Shown here piece after piece: positions 1 to 4,985 of a DNA stretch of 5,218 nucleotides; positions within the stretch are counted from its first letter, which is position 1, and each line of letters begins with the position of its first letter. Both the position numbers and the translations under genes were made by a program. The DNA is from Muribaculaceae bacterium (GTDB lineage Bacteria; Bacteroidota; Bacteroidia; Bacteroidales; Muribaculaceae), in contig JAKSMA010000176.1 of the NCBI GenBank assembly GCA_024400895.1, positions 1 through 5,218 of the forward strand, read 5' to 3'. The notes below the pieces were generated by a model. That model made no database searches. It worked only from the letters and a program-made list of their open reading frames with translations, and was not told where the DNA came from.

Positions 1-5
1 AATCA

Positions 6-42
6 TAAAATAAAAGTGACTATCTCATGCGAGATGATCACT
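6..42 (-). terminator. Rho-independent terminator after tRNA-Gln
   Basis: On the minus strand a 12-position stem (arms 31-42 and 15-26, one G-U pair and one mismatch, four-base loop at 27-30) begins ten bases past the tRNA 3' end. It is followed by a T-rich run read from about 14 down to 6. The position directly behind a tRNA and the stem-plus-U-tract form support a terminator. No U tract follows the stem in the other direction, so it should act on minus-strand transcription only. Confidence 0.65.
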
Positions 43-51
43 CTCACTTTG

Positions 52-122
52 TTGTCCTGGAAGGATTCGAACCCTCACAAACGGAACCAGAATCCGGTGT
101 GCTACCGTTACACCACAGGACA
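52..122 (-). tRNA. tRNA-Gln, anticodon CUG
   Basis: This 71-base cloverleaf reads on the minus strand. The acceptor stem pairs 116-122 with 53-59, and base 52 (A in the RNA) is the discriminator. The D arm, the anticodon arm with the seven-base loop UUCUGGU (86-92) and the T arm with loop UUCGAAU are all present. The anticodon CUG is at 88-90, which decodes CAG glutamine codons. The 3' CCA is not fully encoded and must be added after transcription. The outermost anticodon-stem pair is a C-U mismatch (97 with 81), which is unusual but should not stop folding. The gene has its own promoter (141-171) and a terminator (6-42), so it is probably transcribed alone. It lies downstream of plsC on the same strand. 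Confidence 0.95.
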
Positions 123-250
123 ATTTTTCTTTTTGCGTTGCAAAGGTAATACATTTTTTGGAATTGACAAGCGCTAAAATCGTTTTTTTATTCCCTCTTC
201 GCCTGTAATATCAAAACAATTGGGTCAATTTCCACAAAAAGCGCCATACC
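123..250. other. Intergenic region between plsC and tRNA-Gln
   Basis: This 128-base AT-rich stretch carries the tRNA promoter in its left part. The right part should contain the end of the plsC transcript. The only hairpin seen there is a 5-base-pair AATTG/CAATT stem (218-230) followed on the minus strand by GTTTTG, which is too weak to call a terminator. plsC transcripts may therefore read into the tRNA and stop at 6-42. No small ORF is supported. Confidence 0.5.
141..171 (-). promoter_or_regulatory. Promoter of tRNA-Gln (Bacteroidota type)
   Basis: On the minus strand the -7 element TACCTTTG (148-141) matches TAnnTTTG perfectly. A CTTG element (171-168) lies 19 bases upstream and matches the -33 TTTG at three of four bases. 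The start point would be near 135, about a dozen bases before the mature tRNA 5' end. Confidence 0.75.
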
Positions 251-973
251 CTATTGATATTTTGCTGGCAGCGAGCCATGAATCACATCATAACTCTCTT
301 GCGAGAGCACTTTTAAATCGTGGCCATCTTCCGATGGGAAAATTGGTTGATGTATCACGATTCGAATTTCGCCCGGCTTAATATTAAAAGTGGAGCGCGG
401 CATCACTTCATAGCTGCCGTCAATCGTAATCGGCACCACTGGCAAATTAAAATCTACAGCAAGCTTGAATGCGCCGTTCTTAAATGGCCCCATCTTACCC
501 GTATCCGTTCGTCTGCCTTCGGGAAACACGCACAGCGAAACACCTTTATTAAGTCGCTTCTTAGCGTATTCCATCGTTTCTTTCAATGCTTTCGGACTGT
601 GACTGTCGACCAAAATCTGTCCCGACATCTGACAAGCAATACCCACAAATGGAATATTGGTCAACGCCCTACGCATCATCCAGCAAAAATTGTGACCCAG
701 ATATCCTGCTAAAGAAAAAATATCATAGGCACCCTGATGATTGGCAACAAACACGTAAGATGTATGCTTATCAATATTCTCGCGGCCTTCCACTTTCACT
801 TTCACAAAAAACAGCCAGCAAAAGCAGCGTGCCCAAAAGATGGTGCAGTAATACCCCGCCCATGCCCTATTGAACAAACTTGCCACAATAGTGAACATTG
901 CGGTAAGAATGGTGACAACCAATATGATTGGAGCGGCAATCAGCCACTGATATATGCCAAATAGATACTTCAT
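251..973 (-). CDS. plsC: 1-acyl-sn-glycerol-3-phosphate acyltransferase (PlsC/AGPAT family)
   Basis: This membrane enzyme would transfer an acyl chain to the sn-2 position of lysophosphatidic acid to make phosphatidic acid, the precursor of membrane phospholipids. From the chosen start it has 240 residues, normal for PlsC. An N-terminal hydrophobic segment (about residues 8-33) and a second one (about 40-57) should anchor it in the inner membrane. The catalytic H-x4-D motif is seen as NHQGAYD (His79, Asp84). The substrate-binding FPEGRR motif is at 150-155, a GQILVD block corresponding to motif II is at 118-123, and VVPITI, motif IV, is at 179-184. The frame continues upstream to an ATG at 1012. 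The start at 973 is preferred because the protein then begins MKYLFG as in relatives, and the predicted promoter (1028-1035) leaves a sensible leader of about 48 bases. Other acyltransferases share this fold, so the exact acceptor is inferred. Confidence 0.92.
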   Translation of the reverse strand: MKYLFGIYQWLIAAPIILVVTILTAMFTIVASLFNRAWAGYYCTIFWARCFCWLFFVKVKVEGRENIDKHTSYVFVANHQGAYDIFSLAGYLGHNFCWMMRRALTNIPFVGIACQMSGQILVDSHSPKALKETMEYAKKRLNKGVSLCVFPEGRRTDTGKMGPFKNGAFKLAVDFNLPVVPITIDGSYEVMPRSTFNIKPGEIRIVIHQPIFPSEDGHDLKVLSQESYDVIHGSLPAKYQ

Positions 974-1027
974 AACAAAAAAACAATGTCCCGGCTCTAA
1001 AGCCGCACACATTAGTAATCTTTAATG

Positions 1028-1059
1028 CAAAGATAATAAAAAATCGTGACCTTCGGAAA
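1028..1059 (-). promoter_or_regulatory. Probable promoter of plsC
   Basis: On the minus strand TATCTTTG (1035-1028) is a perfect TAnnTTTG -7 element. TTTC (1059-1056) lies 20 bases upstream, a three-of-four match to the -33 TTTG. The start would be near 1021, giving a leader of about 48 bases before the ATG at 973. It overlaps the terminator of the upstream rprXY operon, which supports plsC being a separate transcription unit. Confidence 0.55.
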
Positions 1060-1074
1060 GAACGCCACGACTTT
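1036..1074 (-). terminator. Probable terminator of the rprXY operon
   Basis: On the minus strand, about 35 bases after the rprY stop, a stem pairs 1066-1074 with 1040-1048 (core TCGTG/CACGA, one G-U pair, loop of about 17 bases). It leads directly into TTTTTT (1043-1038). The stem is short and the loop long, so termination may be partial and some transcripts could continue into plsC. Confidence 0.5.
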
Positions 1075-1108
1075 TATATGCCTAACTGCAAATTTAGCAG
1101 CCAATTTC

Positions 1109-1750
1109 TCACTTTGCTTCTGCCTCTGGAGCAATGAGTTTGTACCCCTTACCATGAATGTTGATAATTTCAATAGAAGGGTCATCTTTCAAGTGCTTAC
1201 GCAACTTGGTGATATACACGTCCATAGAACGTGCGTAGAAGTAGTTGTCATCAATCCAGATAGTCTTCAGAGCAAAATTGCGCTCAAGAATTTCATTCAC
1301 ATGTGCACAAAGCAAGCTGAGAAGTTCGCTTTCTTTAGTTGTAAGCTTTTCTGGCTTATCATCTGCAATGAGCACCTGTTTCTGAGTATCAAAGGTGAAT
1401 TTACCAATCTTATACATGGTAATTTCCTTGAATGGCTTAGTGATGTAGTCGTCAGCACCAATCTTGAAACCTTCAAGGATATCTTCTTTCAATGTTTTGG
1501 CGGTGAGGAAAATGATTGGCACTTCGCTATTCACGGTGCGTACTTCCTGAGCCAGTTGGAAACCATCTTTCTTTGGCATCATGATGTCGAACACGCAAAT
1601 GTCGTATTTACCTTTCAAAAATGCCTTGTAGCCACTTTCACCATCTGCATACAAATCGGCATTGTAACCCTTCGCCTGCAAATATTCTCTCGTGAGCATG
1701 CCAAGATTTTCATCATCTTCGCAAAGCAGAATTCTCAATTTTTCTTCCAT
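1109..1750 (-). CDS. rprY: RprY-type OmpR/PhoB-family response regulator with a shortened receiver domain
   Basis: This is the DNA-binding partner of the RprX kinase encoded just upstream, with 8 bases between the rprX stop and this ATG. The receiver domain has the acidic pair Glu11-Asp12, the phosphoacceptor Asp55 (in VFDIMMPKKDG), switch Thr83 and Lys105 of the KPF motif. The winged-helix output domain runs from about residue 115 to 208. Its recognition helix falls around RSMDVYITKLRKHL (174-187), with the wing in NIHGKGYKLI. At 213 residues it is about 20 shorter than relatives as I recall them. The loss is at one point: after KPF (105-107) the protein goes directly to KEITMYKIG, whereas RprY homologues have a helix of the MEELxxRIxAILRR kind there. 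That helix is alpha5, part of the alpha4-beta5-alpha5 face used for dimerisation. The reading frame is kept. Family identity is clear; whether the protein folds and dimerises normally is doubtful. Confidence 0.88.
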   Translation of the reverse strand: MEEKLRILLCEDDENLGMLTREYLQAKGYNADLYADGESGYKAFLKGKYDICVFDIMMPKKDGFQLAQEVRTVNSEVPIIFLTAKTLKEDILEGFKIGADDYITKPFKEITMYKIGKFTFDTQKQVLIADDKPEKLTTKESELLSLLCAHVNEILERNFALKTIWIDDNYFYARSMDVYITKLRKHLKDDPSIEIINIHGKGYKLIAPEAEAK

Positions 1751-1758
1751 AATGTTCT

Positions 1759-2712
1759 TTATTTAAAAAGTGGTAATGTAATTATAAATGTCGTACCTTT
1801 ATTTAGTTCACTCTCGGCTTTAATCGACCCTTTAAAAAGTTCAATCATTTTGCTCACATAAGCCAAACCGAGTCCGAATCCCTTCACATCATGACGGTTC
1901 CCGGTGTGAACACGATAAAATTTCTCGAAAATCTTTTTCAAATCTTCCTTCTTCATACCAATACCATTGTCACTGATTCGGATTTCAAGCTTCTCATCTC
2001 CAATGTTGCGAGTGGTTATGGAGAGTTCTGGAGCCACTTCCTCACGGCGATATTTTATTGCATTATCAAGAAGGTTAAATATCACATTTGTGAAATGCAT
2101 CTCATCCACATTCACAATCGAATCTTCCGCAGAGAAGTCGGCAGTGATATGGCCGCCAAACTTTTCTGCCTTAATGCGATATGTGCTCACCACATTATCT
2201 ATTATAGCATGAGCGTCTGCATCTTTCAAGCGTATTGTCGCATTGCCGCGCTCGAAAAGCGACATTTGAAGCACCTTCTCCACTTGGAATCTCAAACGCT
2301 TTGTTTCGTCAGTAATCACTTGCGAAACATGCTTCATCATCGTCGGACTCTTCAGCACAGTTTCTTCGTTAAGCATCTGTCCAGCCAAATAGATGGTGGA
2401 TATTGGAGTCTTGTATTCATGCGTCATATTGTTGATGAAGTCGTTTTTTATTTCACTCAATTTCTTCTGACGGAAAATCACAACAATTGTGTAGATGAAA
2501 ATAAACATCAGAATAAAAGTGAACACAAACGACGGTATCATAAATTTAATTGACGCATAAATATAGTCAGACTTCGTTGGAAACAACACTTTCAGCACGT
2601 TTCGCTTCGATTCCGGATCTTTTGGACACAGCACTGTCGAATACTGCTTAGGCCCTTCATCGTGGACTAACCAAAGCGAATTCGTAAGGCACTTCCAGAC
2701 CATTGCTCTCAA
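1759..2712 (-). CDS. rprX: C-terminal (membrane plus kinase) fragment of RprX
   Basis: The open frame allows 317 residues from an ATG at 2712, but roughly the first 15 residues are the upstream fragment's DNA read out of frame. Genuine RprX sequence begins at about residue 16. Numbering from 2712, a membrane helix spans about 57-80. The H-box is MTHEYKTPIS with phosphoacceptor His98. The N-box lies around FNLLDNAIKY (212-221), the G1 box is DNGIGM (248-253), the F-box is FEKFYR (262-267) and the G2 box is GFGLGL (278-283). All catalytic boxes are intact. The usual phenylalanine after His-Glu is a tyrosine. No convincing ribosome binding site precedes 2712, so independent translation is uncertain. 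Confidence 0.7.
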   Translation of the reverse strand: MRAMVWKCLTNSLWLVHDEGPKQYSTVLCPKDPESKRNVLKVLFPTKSDYIYASIKFMIPSFVFTFILMFIFIYTIVVIFRQKKLSEIKNDFINNMTHEYKTPISTIYLAGQMLNEETVLKSPTMMKHVSQVITDETKRLRFQVEKVLQMSLFERGNATIRLKDADAHAIIDNVVSTYRIKAEKFGGHITADFSAEDSIVNVDEMHFTNVIFNLLDNAIKYRREEVAPELSITTRNIGDEKLEIRISDNGIGMKKEDLKKIFEKFYRVHTGNRHDVKGFGLGLAYVSKMIELFKGSIKAESELNKGTTFIITLPLFK

Positions 2713-3208
2713 GCTCTTTCTTTATATAACTATTCACTCTCGCAGAATCTGCCCGTTCCACAATAGGGCGATCACTCGCTTGAGTCAGGATTGACAGTAT
2801 CACCTCATTCAACAAGCCCTTCTGATAAAGGTATTGGCCTTTCAAAATGGCCTGCTGGTTTTCATATTGACCCGAAAATTTGAAATTGCCGCTACCAATT
2901 TCTGGTTTAGCAGTTTTATTTTCGCCAAGCCCTTGGGAGTTGATTGTTCCTGTGATTTCAGATGGCAGACGGTCGCCAAGTTCAAACTGGTAGCGCTCTG
3001 CTTCGTTCAAATCTTGGTCAAGGTAAAATCTGGTTTCGTCTTGTTCTAAGGCATCAGACACTGCATAAAGACTTCTCTGAACAGTTTCCGAAAACTGCTC
3101 ATTGCGCATTCTGACCATGTCTTCCATATACATGATCTGAACGAACAGAAGGCCCATAATCGTAGCAGCCATCACTATCGTTAAAAGCCAAATTGTAGAT
3201 TTCTTCAT
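2657..3208 (-). CDS. rprX: N-terminal (sensor) fragment of RprX
   Basis: This fragment has 183 residues. It starts MKKSTIWLL with a membrane segment at about residues 4-25, then a periplasmic region opening with EEMV-like and MRNEQF sequence, as in Bacteroidales RprX sensor domains. The ATG at 3208 is chosen rather than the upstream ATG at 3271 because MKKST with a basic N-terminus is the usual start of this family, and the extra 21 residues look like translated leader. The last three residues (SPR) are off-frame and are followed by TGA at 2659-2657. Expressed alone it would be a membrane-anchored periplasmic domain without kinase activity. Confidence 0.7.
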   Translation of the reverse strand: MKKSTIWLLTIVMAATIMGLLFVQIMYMEDMVRMRNEQFSETVQRSLYAVSDALEQDETRFYLDQDLNEAERYQFELGDRLPSEITGTINSQGLGENKTAKPEIGSGNFKFSGQYENQQAILKGQYLYQKGLLNEVILSILTQASDRPIVERADSARVNSYIKKELESNGLEVPYEFALVSPR

Positions 3209-3265
3209 ACTACACGAATTTAACACTTTAACATTTATTCCATAATGTAAAAAAACATAACTCAA

Positions 3266-3281
3266 TCCCAAAATATTGGGA
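3266..3281. repeat. Perfect inverted repeat in the predicted rprX leader
   Basis: TCCCAA and TTGGGA (3266-3271, 3276-3281) flank a four-base AATA loop. In RNA this would be a six-base-pair hairpin. It lies about 58 bases upstream of the rprX ATG and downstream of the predicted promoter, so it could be an operator or a leader hairpin. No U tract follows directly on either strand, so it is not a typical terminator. Confidence 0.4.
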
Positions 3282-3309
3282 AAATTGCCATTCCTTTAAC
3301 ATTACGCAC

Positions 3310-3339
3310 CAAAATTAACAATTAAATGTGAAATACAAA
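3310..3339 (-). promoter_or_regulatory. Candidate promoter of rprXY
   Basis: On the minus strand TAATTTTG (3317-3310) is a perfect TAnnTTTG element and TTTG (3339-3336) lies 18 bases upstream, slightly short of the usual 19-21. The start would be near 3303, leaving a leader of about 95 bases. Such AT-rich DNA gives chance matches, so confidence is moderate. Confidence 0.4.
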
Positions 3340-3408
3340 AATTTTAACGAAAAAAAATTATAAAAATTTCACAAGCGACTTTAACACCCTCATTTTATCG
3401 CAAAAAAC

Positions 3409-3440
3409 TTTGACAAATTGCTGTTTTTTGCCTAAATTTG
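3409..3440 (+). promoter_or_regulatory. Promoter of the LysR-family gene
   Basis: TTTG (3409-3412), 20 bases, then TAAATTTG (3433-3440) is an exact match to the Bacteroidota housekeeping promoter. The start would be near 3446, giving a leader of about 28 bases before the ATG at 3474. Confidence 0.75.
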
Positions 3441-3473
3441 ACACACAAAACCTACTAATCCCAAAGATATATT

Positions 3474-4373
3474 ATGGAAATCCGTCAACTCAAGTATTTT
3501 ATCAGCGTAGCAGAAGCCGGAAGTTTCTCCGAGGCGTCACGCCGAGTGTTCCTTTCGCAAAGCGCAATATCACAGCAAATCAAAGCGCTTGAGGACGAGC
3601 TGAACACTACCTTATTCATTCGCACTTCACACCACATCTCACTCACCGAAAGCGGCGAAACGCTTTTGCCTCTCGCAAAACAAATGGTGCGCGATATGCA
3701 AACTTGCATCAATCGCATCAACGACTACAACAACGCCCCCCGCGGCGAGCTACGCATTGGGCTCACCTACTCGCTTGAGCCCTACATTCGGCACACAATC
3801 GCCAATTACCTGAAAAATTACCCAAAAGTGACATTACACCTATGTTACAAATCAATTAACGAACTACACCAGCTCCTGTTGCACCACGAACTCGACCTCG
3901 TTTTGAGCATCGACAACAGGGAAAACGCTACCGCAAACATTATATCAGAACCCATCATCGACTATAAACTTTGCGCAATTATGCGCGATGCACACCCTCT
4001 GGCCTACCGACAGAAACTCTCGTTTCAGGATTTGAAGATGCAGGGGTTCATCTTGCCAGAACCCAGCATCCGCGATCGCAACGCAGTGGAGCACTTCCTC
4101 CATGCCGAAACGGGCGACATCAATGTGAGAGCAATCGTCAACGACCCTAATGCACTGCTCAATCTCATTCAAAACACCAACCACATTACCATCCTGTCAG
4201 AAAAAGTGATTATGGGGCGCAACAATCTTCGAGCCATTGAACTTGACGAGCTATCCACTCCAGTCATGGTTTACGCCAAAACCCTGCGCAACAGCTACAG
4301 AAAACGCAGTGCCTCCCTATTCATCGACATGTTAAAGGACCACTGCAAAAATTGTATAGTCTGGGAACAATAA
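3474..4373 (+). CDS. LysR-family transcriptional regulator
   Basis: This is a complete 299-residue LysR-type regulator of normal length, expected to bind DNA as a tetramer and respond to a small effector. The N-terminal winged helix-turn-helix covers about residues 1-60; the family signature is seen in LKYFISVAEAGSF and LSQSAISQQIKALE. A linker helix follows (about 60-88). The effector domain begins at GELRIGLTYS (91-100) and continues to about 288. The overall arrangement resembles CynR/OxyR-type members. The OxyR redox cysteines are not present: the stretch PSIRDRN (197-203) aligns with the region of OxyR Cys199 and has serine there. The C-terminus instead ends in a CxxC (Cys291, Cys294). 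The gene is followed by dfx on the same strand after 165 bases, with its own promoter and LysR-like half-sites in the gap, so dfx and the lipocalin gene are the most likely targets. The effector is unknown. Confidence 0.92.
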   Translation: MEIRQLKYFISVAEAGSFSEASRRVFLSQSAISQQIKALEDELNTTLFIRTSHHISLTESGETLLPLAKQMVRDMQTCINRINDYNNAPRGELRIGLTYSLEPYIRHTIANYLKNYPKVTLHLCYKSINELHQLLLHHELDLVLSIDNRENATANIISEPIIDYKLCAIMRDAHPLAYRQKLSFQDLKMQGFILPEPSIRDRNAVEHFLHAETGDINVRAIVNDPNALLNLIQNTNHITILSEKVIMGRNNLRAIELDELSTPVMVYAKTLRNSYRKRSASLFIDMLKDHCKNCIVWEQ

Positions 4374-4405
4374 AGTAGAAAAATCAAAATATCAATTTCC
4401 CACCT

Positions 4406-4426
4406 ATAAGTTTTTCTTATTTTAAG
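4406..4426. promoter_or_regulatory. Candidate LysR-type operator upstream of dfx
   Basis: ATAAG and CTTAT (4406-4410, 4416-4420) form a perfect dyad around five Ts. It contains T-N11-A (4407-4419), the LysR-box format, and a further TAAG at 4423-4426 extends it. It is centred about 75 bases before the predicted dfx start, near where LysR-type proteins bind their recognition site. It could also be a feeble hairpin after the LysR gene, but the stem has only one G-C pair. Confidence 0.4.
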
Positions 4427-4450
4427 TTTCGCTTTTCAACGAGAAAAAAA

Positions 4451-4481
4451 ATTGAAAATCTCAAAGCCACACTTACCTTTG
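4451..4481 (+). promoter_or_regulatory. Promoter of the dfx-lipocalin operon
   Basis: ATTG (4451-4454, three of four matches to TTTG), 19 bases, then a perfect TACCTTTG -7 element (4474-4481). The start would be near 4488, giving a leader of about 50 bases. The -7 element sits inside CTTAC-N10-GTAAG (4472-4491), and AATCTC (4457-4462) pairs with GAGATT (4495-4500) as an outer dyad, so a regulator could sit over it. Confidence 0.65.
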
Positions 4482-4538
4482 CCTGTGTAAGCTCGAGATT
4501 ACAAACGACTTTTTCAATTAATCTAATTTTTCAAAACT

Positions 4539-4985
4539 ATGAAAGCGAAATTCTACAAATGCCCAATTTGCGGCAATTTAATGGTTAAACTCATTGATGG
4601 AAACCAGGTGCCAGTATGTTGTGGAAAGCCAATGACTCTGCTTTCTGCAAAAACTGCCAACGACGAAACACCAACCAAGTGCGAAAACGACACCCAACAA
4701 TGCAAAAGCAAATGTACCGACGAGCCTCATGGCAACACAGAGTATCATGCCCCTGTGCTTGAAAACATCGACAAATGCCGCTATCGTATAAAGATTGGCA
4801 AAGAACCTCACCCCATGACCGACGAGCATCACATCTGCTTTGTAGCTATCGAAACCGAAAACGGATGCACTGCACACATGCTTCAGCACGACAAGGCTGC
4901 ATGCATCACACTCGACCTCCACGAACCGCCCACCGCGGTGTATGCCTATTGCAATATTCACGGACTTTGGATGACCGCTCCATGA
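4539..4985 (+). CDS. dfx: Superoxide reductase, two-iron type (desulfoferrodoxin)
   Basis: This cytoplasmic enzyme would reduce superoxide to hydrogen peroxide without making oxygen, the strategy typical of anaerobes. The N-terminal desulforedoxin-like domain has the FeS4 ligands Cys8, Cys11, Cys27 and Cys28 (CPxC and VCCGKPM). The C-terminal catalytic domain has all five ligands of the Fe(His)4Cys centre: His70, His91 (PHPM), His97 (EHH), Cys138 and His141 (CNIHGLW). The spacing from His97 to Cys138 is as in Desulfovibrio desulfoferrodoxin. Two features differ. The catalytic EKH motif reads E-Y-H (68-70), so the conserved lysine is a tyrosine. The link between the domains is about 23 residues longer than in the 126-residue Desulfovibrio protein and carries three extra cysteines (48, 55, 59). 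The stop overlaps the next start. The electron donor, usually rubredoxin, is not in the window. Confidence 0.93.
   Translation: MKAKFYKCPICGNLMVKLIDGNQVPVCCGKPMTLLSAKTANDETPTKCENDTQQCKSKCTDEPHGNTEYHAPVLENIDKCRYRIKIGKEPHPMTDEHHICFVAIETENGCTAHMLQHDKAACITLDLHEPPTAVYAYCNIHGLWMTAP

Larger units (their letters stand above)
1759..3208 (-). pseudogene. rprX: rprX sensor histidine kinase gene, split by a frame shift
   Basis: Two overlapping reading frames together make one RprX-type kinase of about 480 residues, while the Bacteroides protein is, from memory, about 520. The upstream frame gives the N-terminal membrane segment and most of the periplasmic sensor domain, then stops at 2657-2659. The downstream frame continues the same protein from about 2667 (VHDEGPKQY) through the second membrane segment to the complete kinase core. 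Codon phases differ by +1, so the present DNA carries one base too many or two too few. Homologues I recall have roughly 14 more residues (a VDKDG-like strand) at this point, so an out-of-frame deletion of about 40 bases fits better than a single inserted base. No slippery site or internal Shine-Dalgarno sequence was seen. Loss of function is likely if the sequence is correct. An assembly error remains possible, especially because rprY next door also lacks a segment. Confidence 0.75.
3209..3473. other. Divergent intergenic region between rprX and the lysR-type gene
   Basis: This 265-base stretch is very AT-rich. It carries back-to-back promoters for the left (rprXY) and right (LysR) blocks and a short inverted repeat in the predicted rprX leader. 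No small ORF with a credible start was found in the remainder. Confidence 0.6.

Noticed and set aside
992..1005. CGGCT/AGCCG hairpin in the plsC leader as a terminator or attenuator
   Set aside because: The stem has five pairs and the T run is eight bases away, so it does not have terminator geometry; no leader peptide or riboswitch pattern was seen.
251..1012. Upstream start of plsC at 1012
   Set aside because: The extra 13 residues do not look like the family N-terminus, and this ATG would lie only about nine bases from the predicted transcription start.
1046..1861. Long plus-strand open frame of 271 codons opposite rprY and the end of rprX
   Set aside because: It is antisense to a clearly conserved response regulator and its translation shows no recognisable family; a by-product of the codon pattern on the other strand.
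1891..2553. Plus-strand open frame of 220 codons opposite the kinase core
   Set aside because: The minus strand encodes the intact H, N, G1, F and G2 boxes; the plus-strand translation has low-complexity, Cys/His-rich sequence without motifs.
2657..2680. Programmed +1 frameshift producing full-length RprX
   Set aside because: The shift region has no prfB-like CUU-UGA site or upstream Shine-Dalgarno stimulator, and the family is encoded in one frame in relatives. Residues also seem to be missing at the junction, which recoding would not explain.
3474..4373. OxyR as the identity of the LysR-family gene
   Set aside because: The redox cysteine pair of OxyR is absent (serine at the first position), and the only close cysteine pair is at the C-terminus.
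4406..4426. Terminator for the LysR gene
   Set aside because: The stem has five pairs, mostly A-T, and the tract after it is interrupted; a LysR-type binding site explains the symmetry better.
4578..4961. Minus-strand open frame of 127 codons inside dfx
   Set aside because: All iron ligands of superoxide reductase are encoded on the plus strand here.
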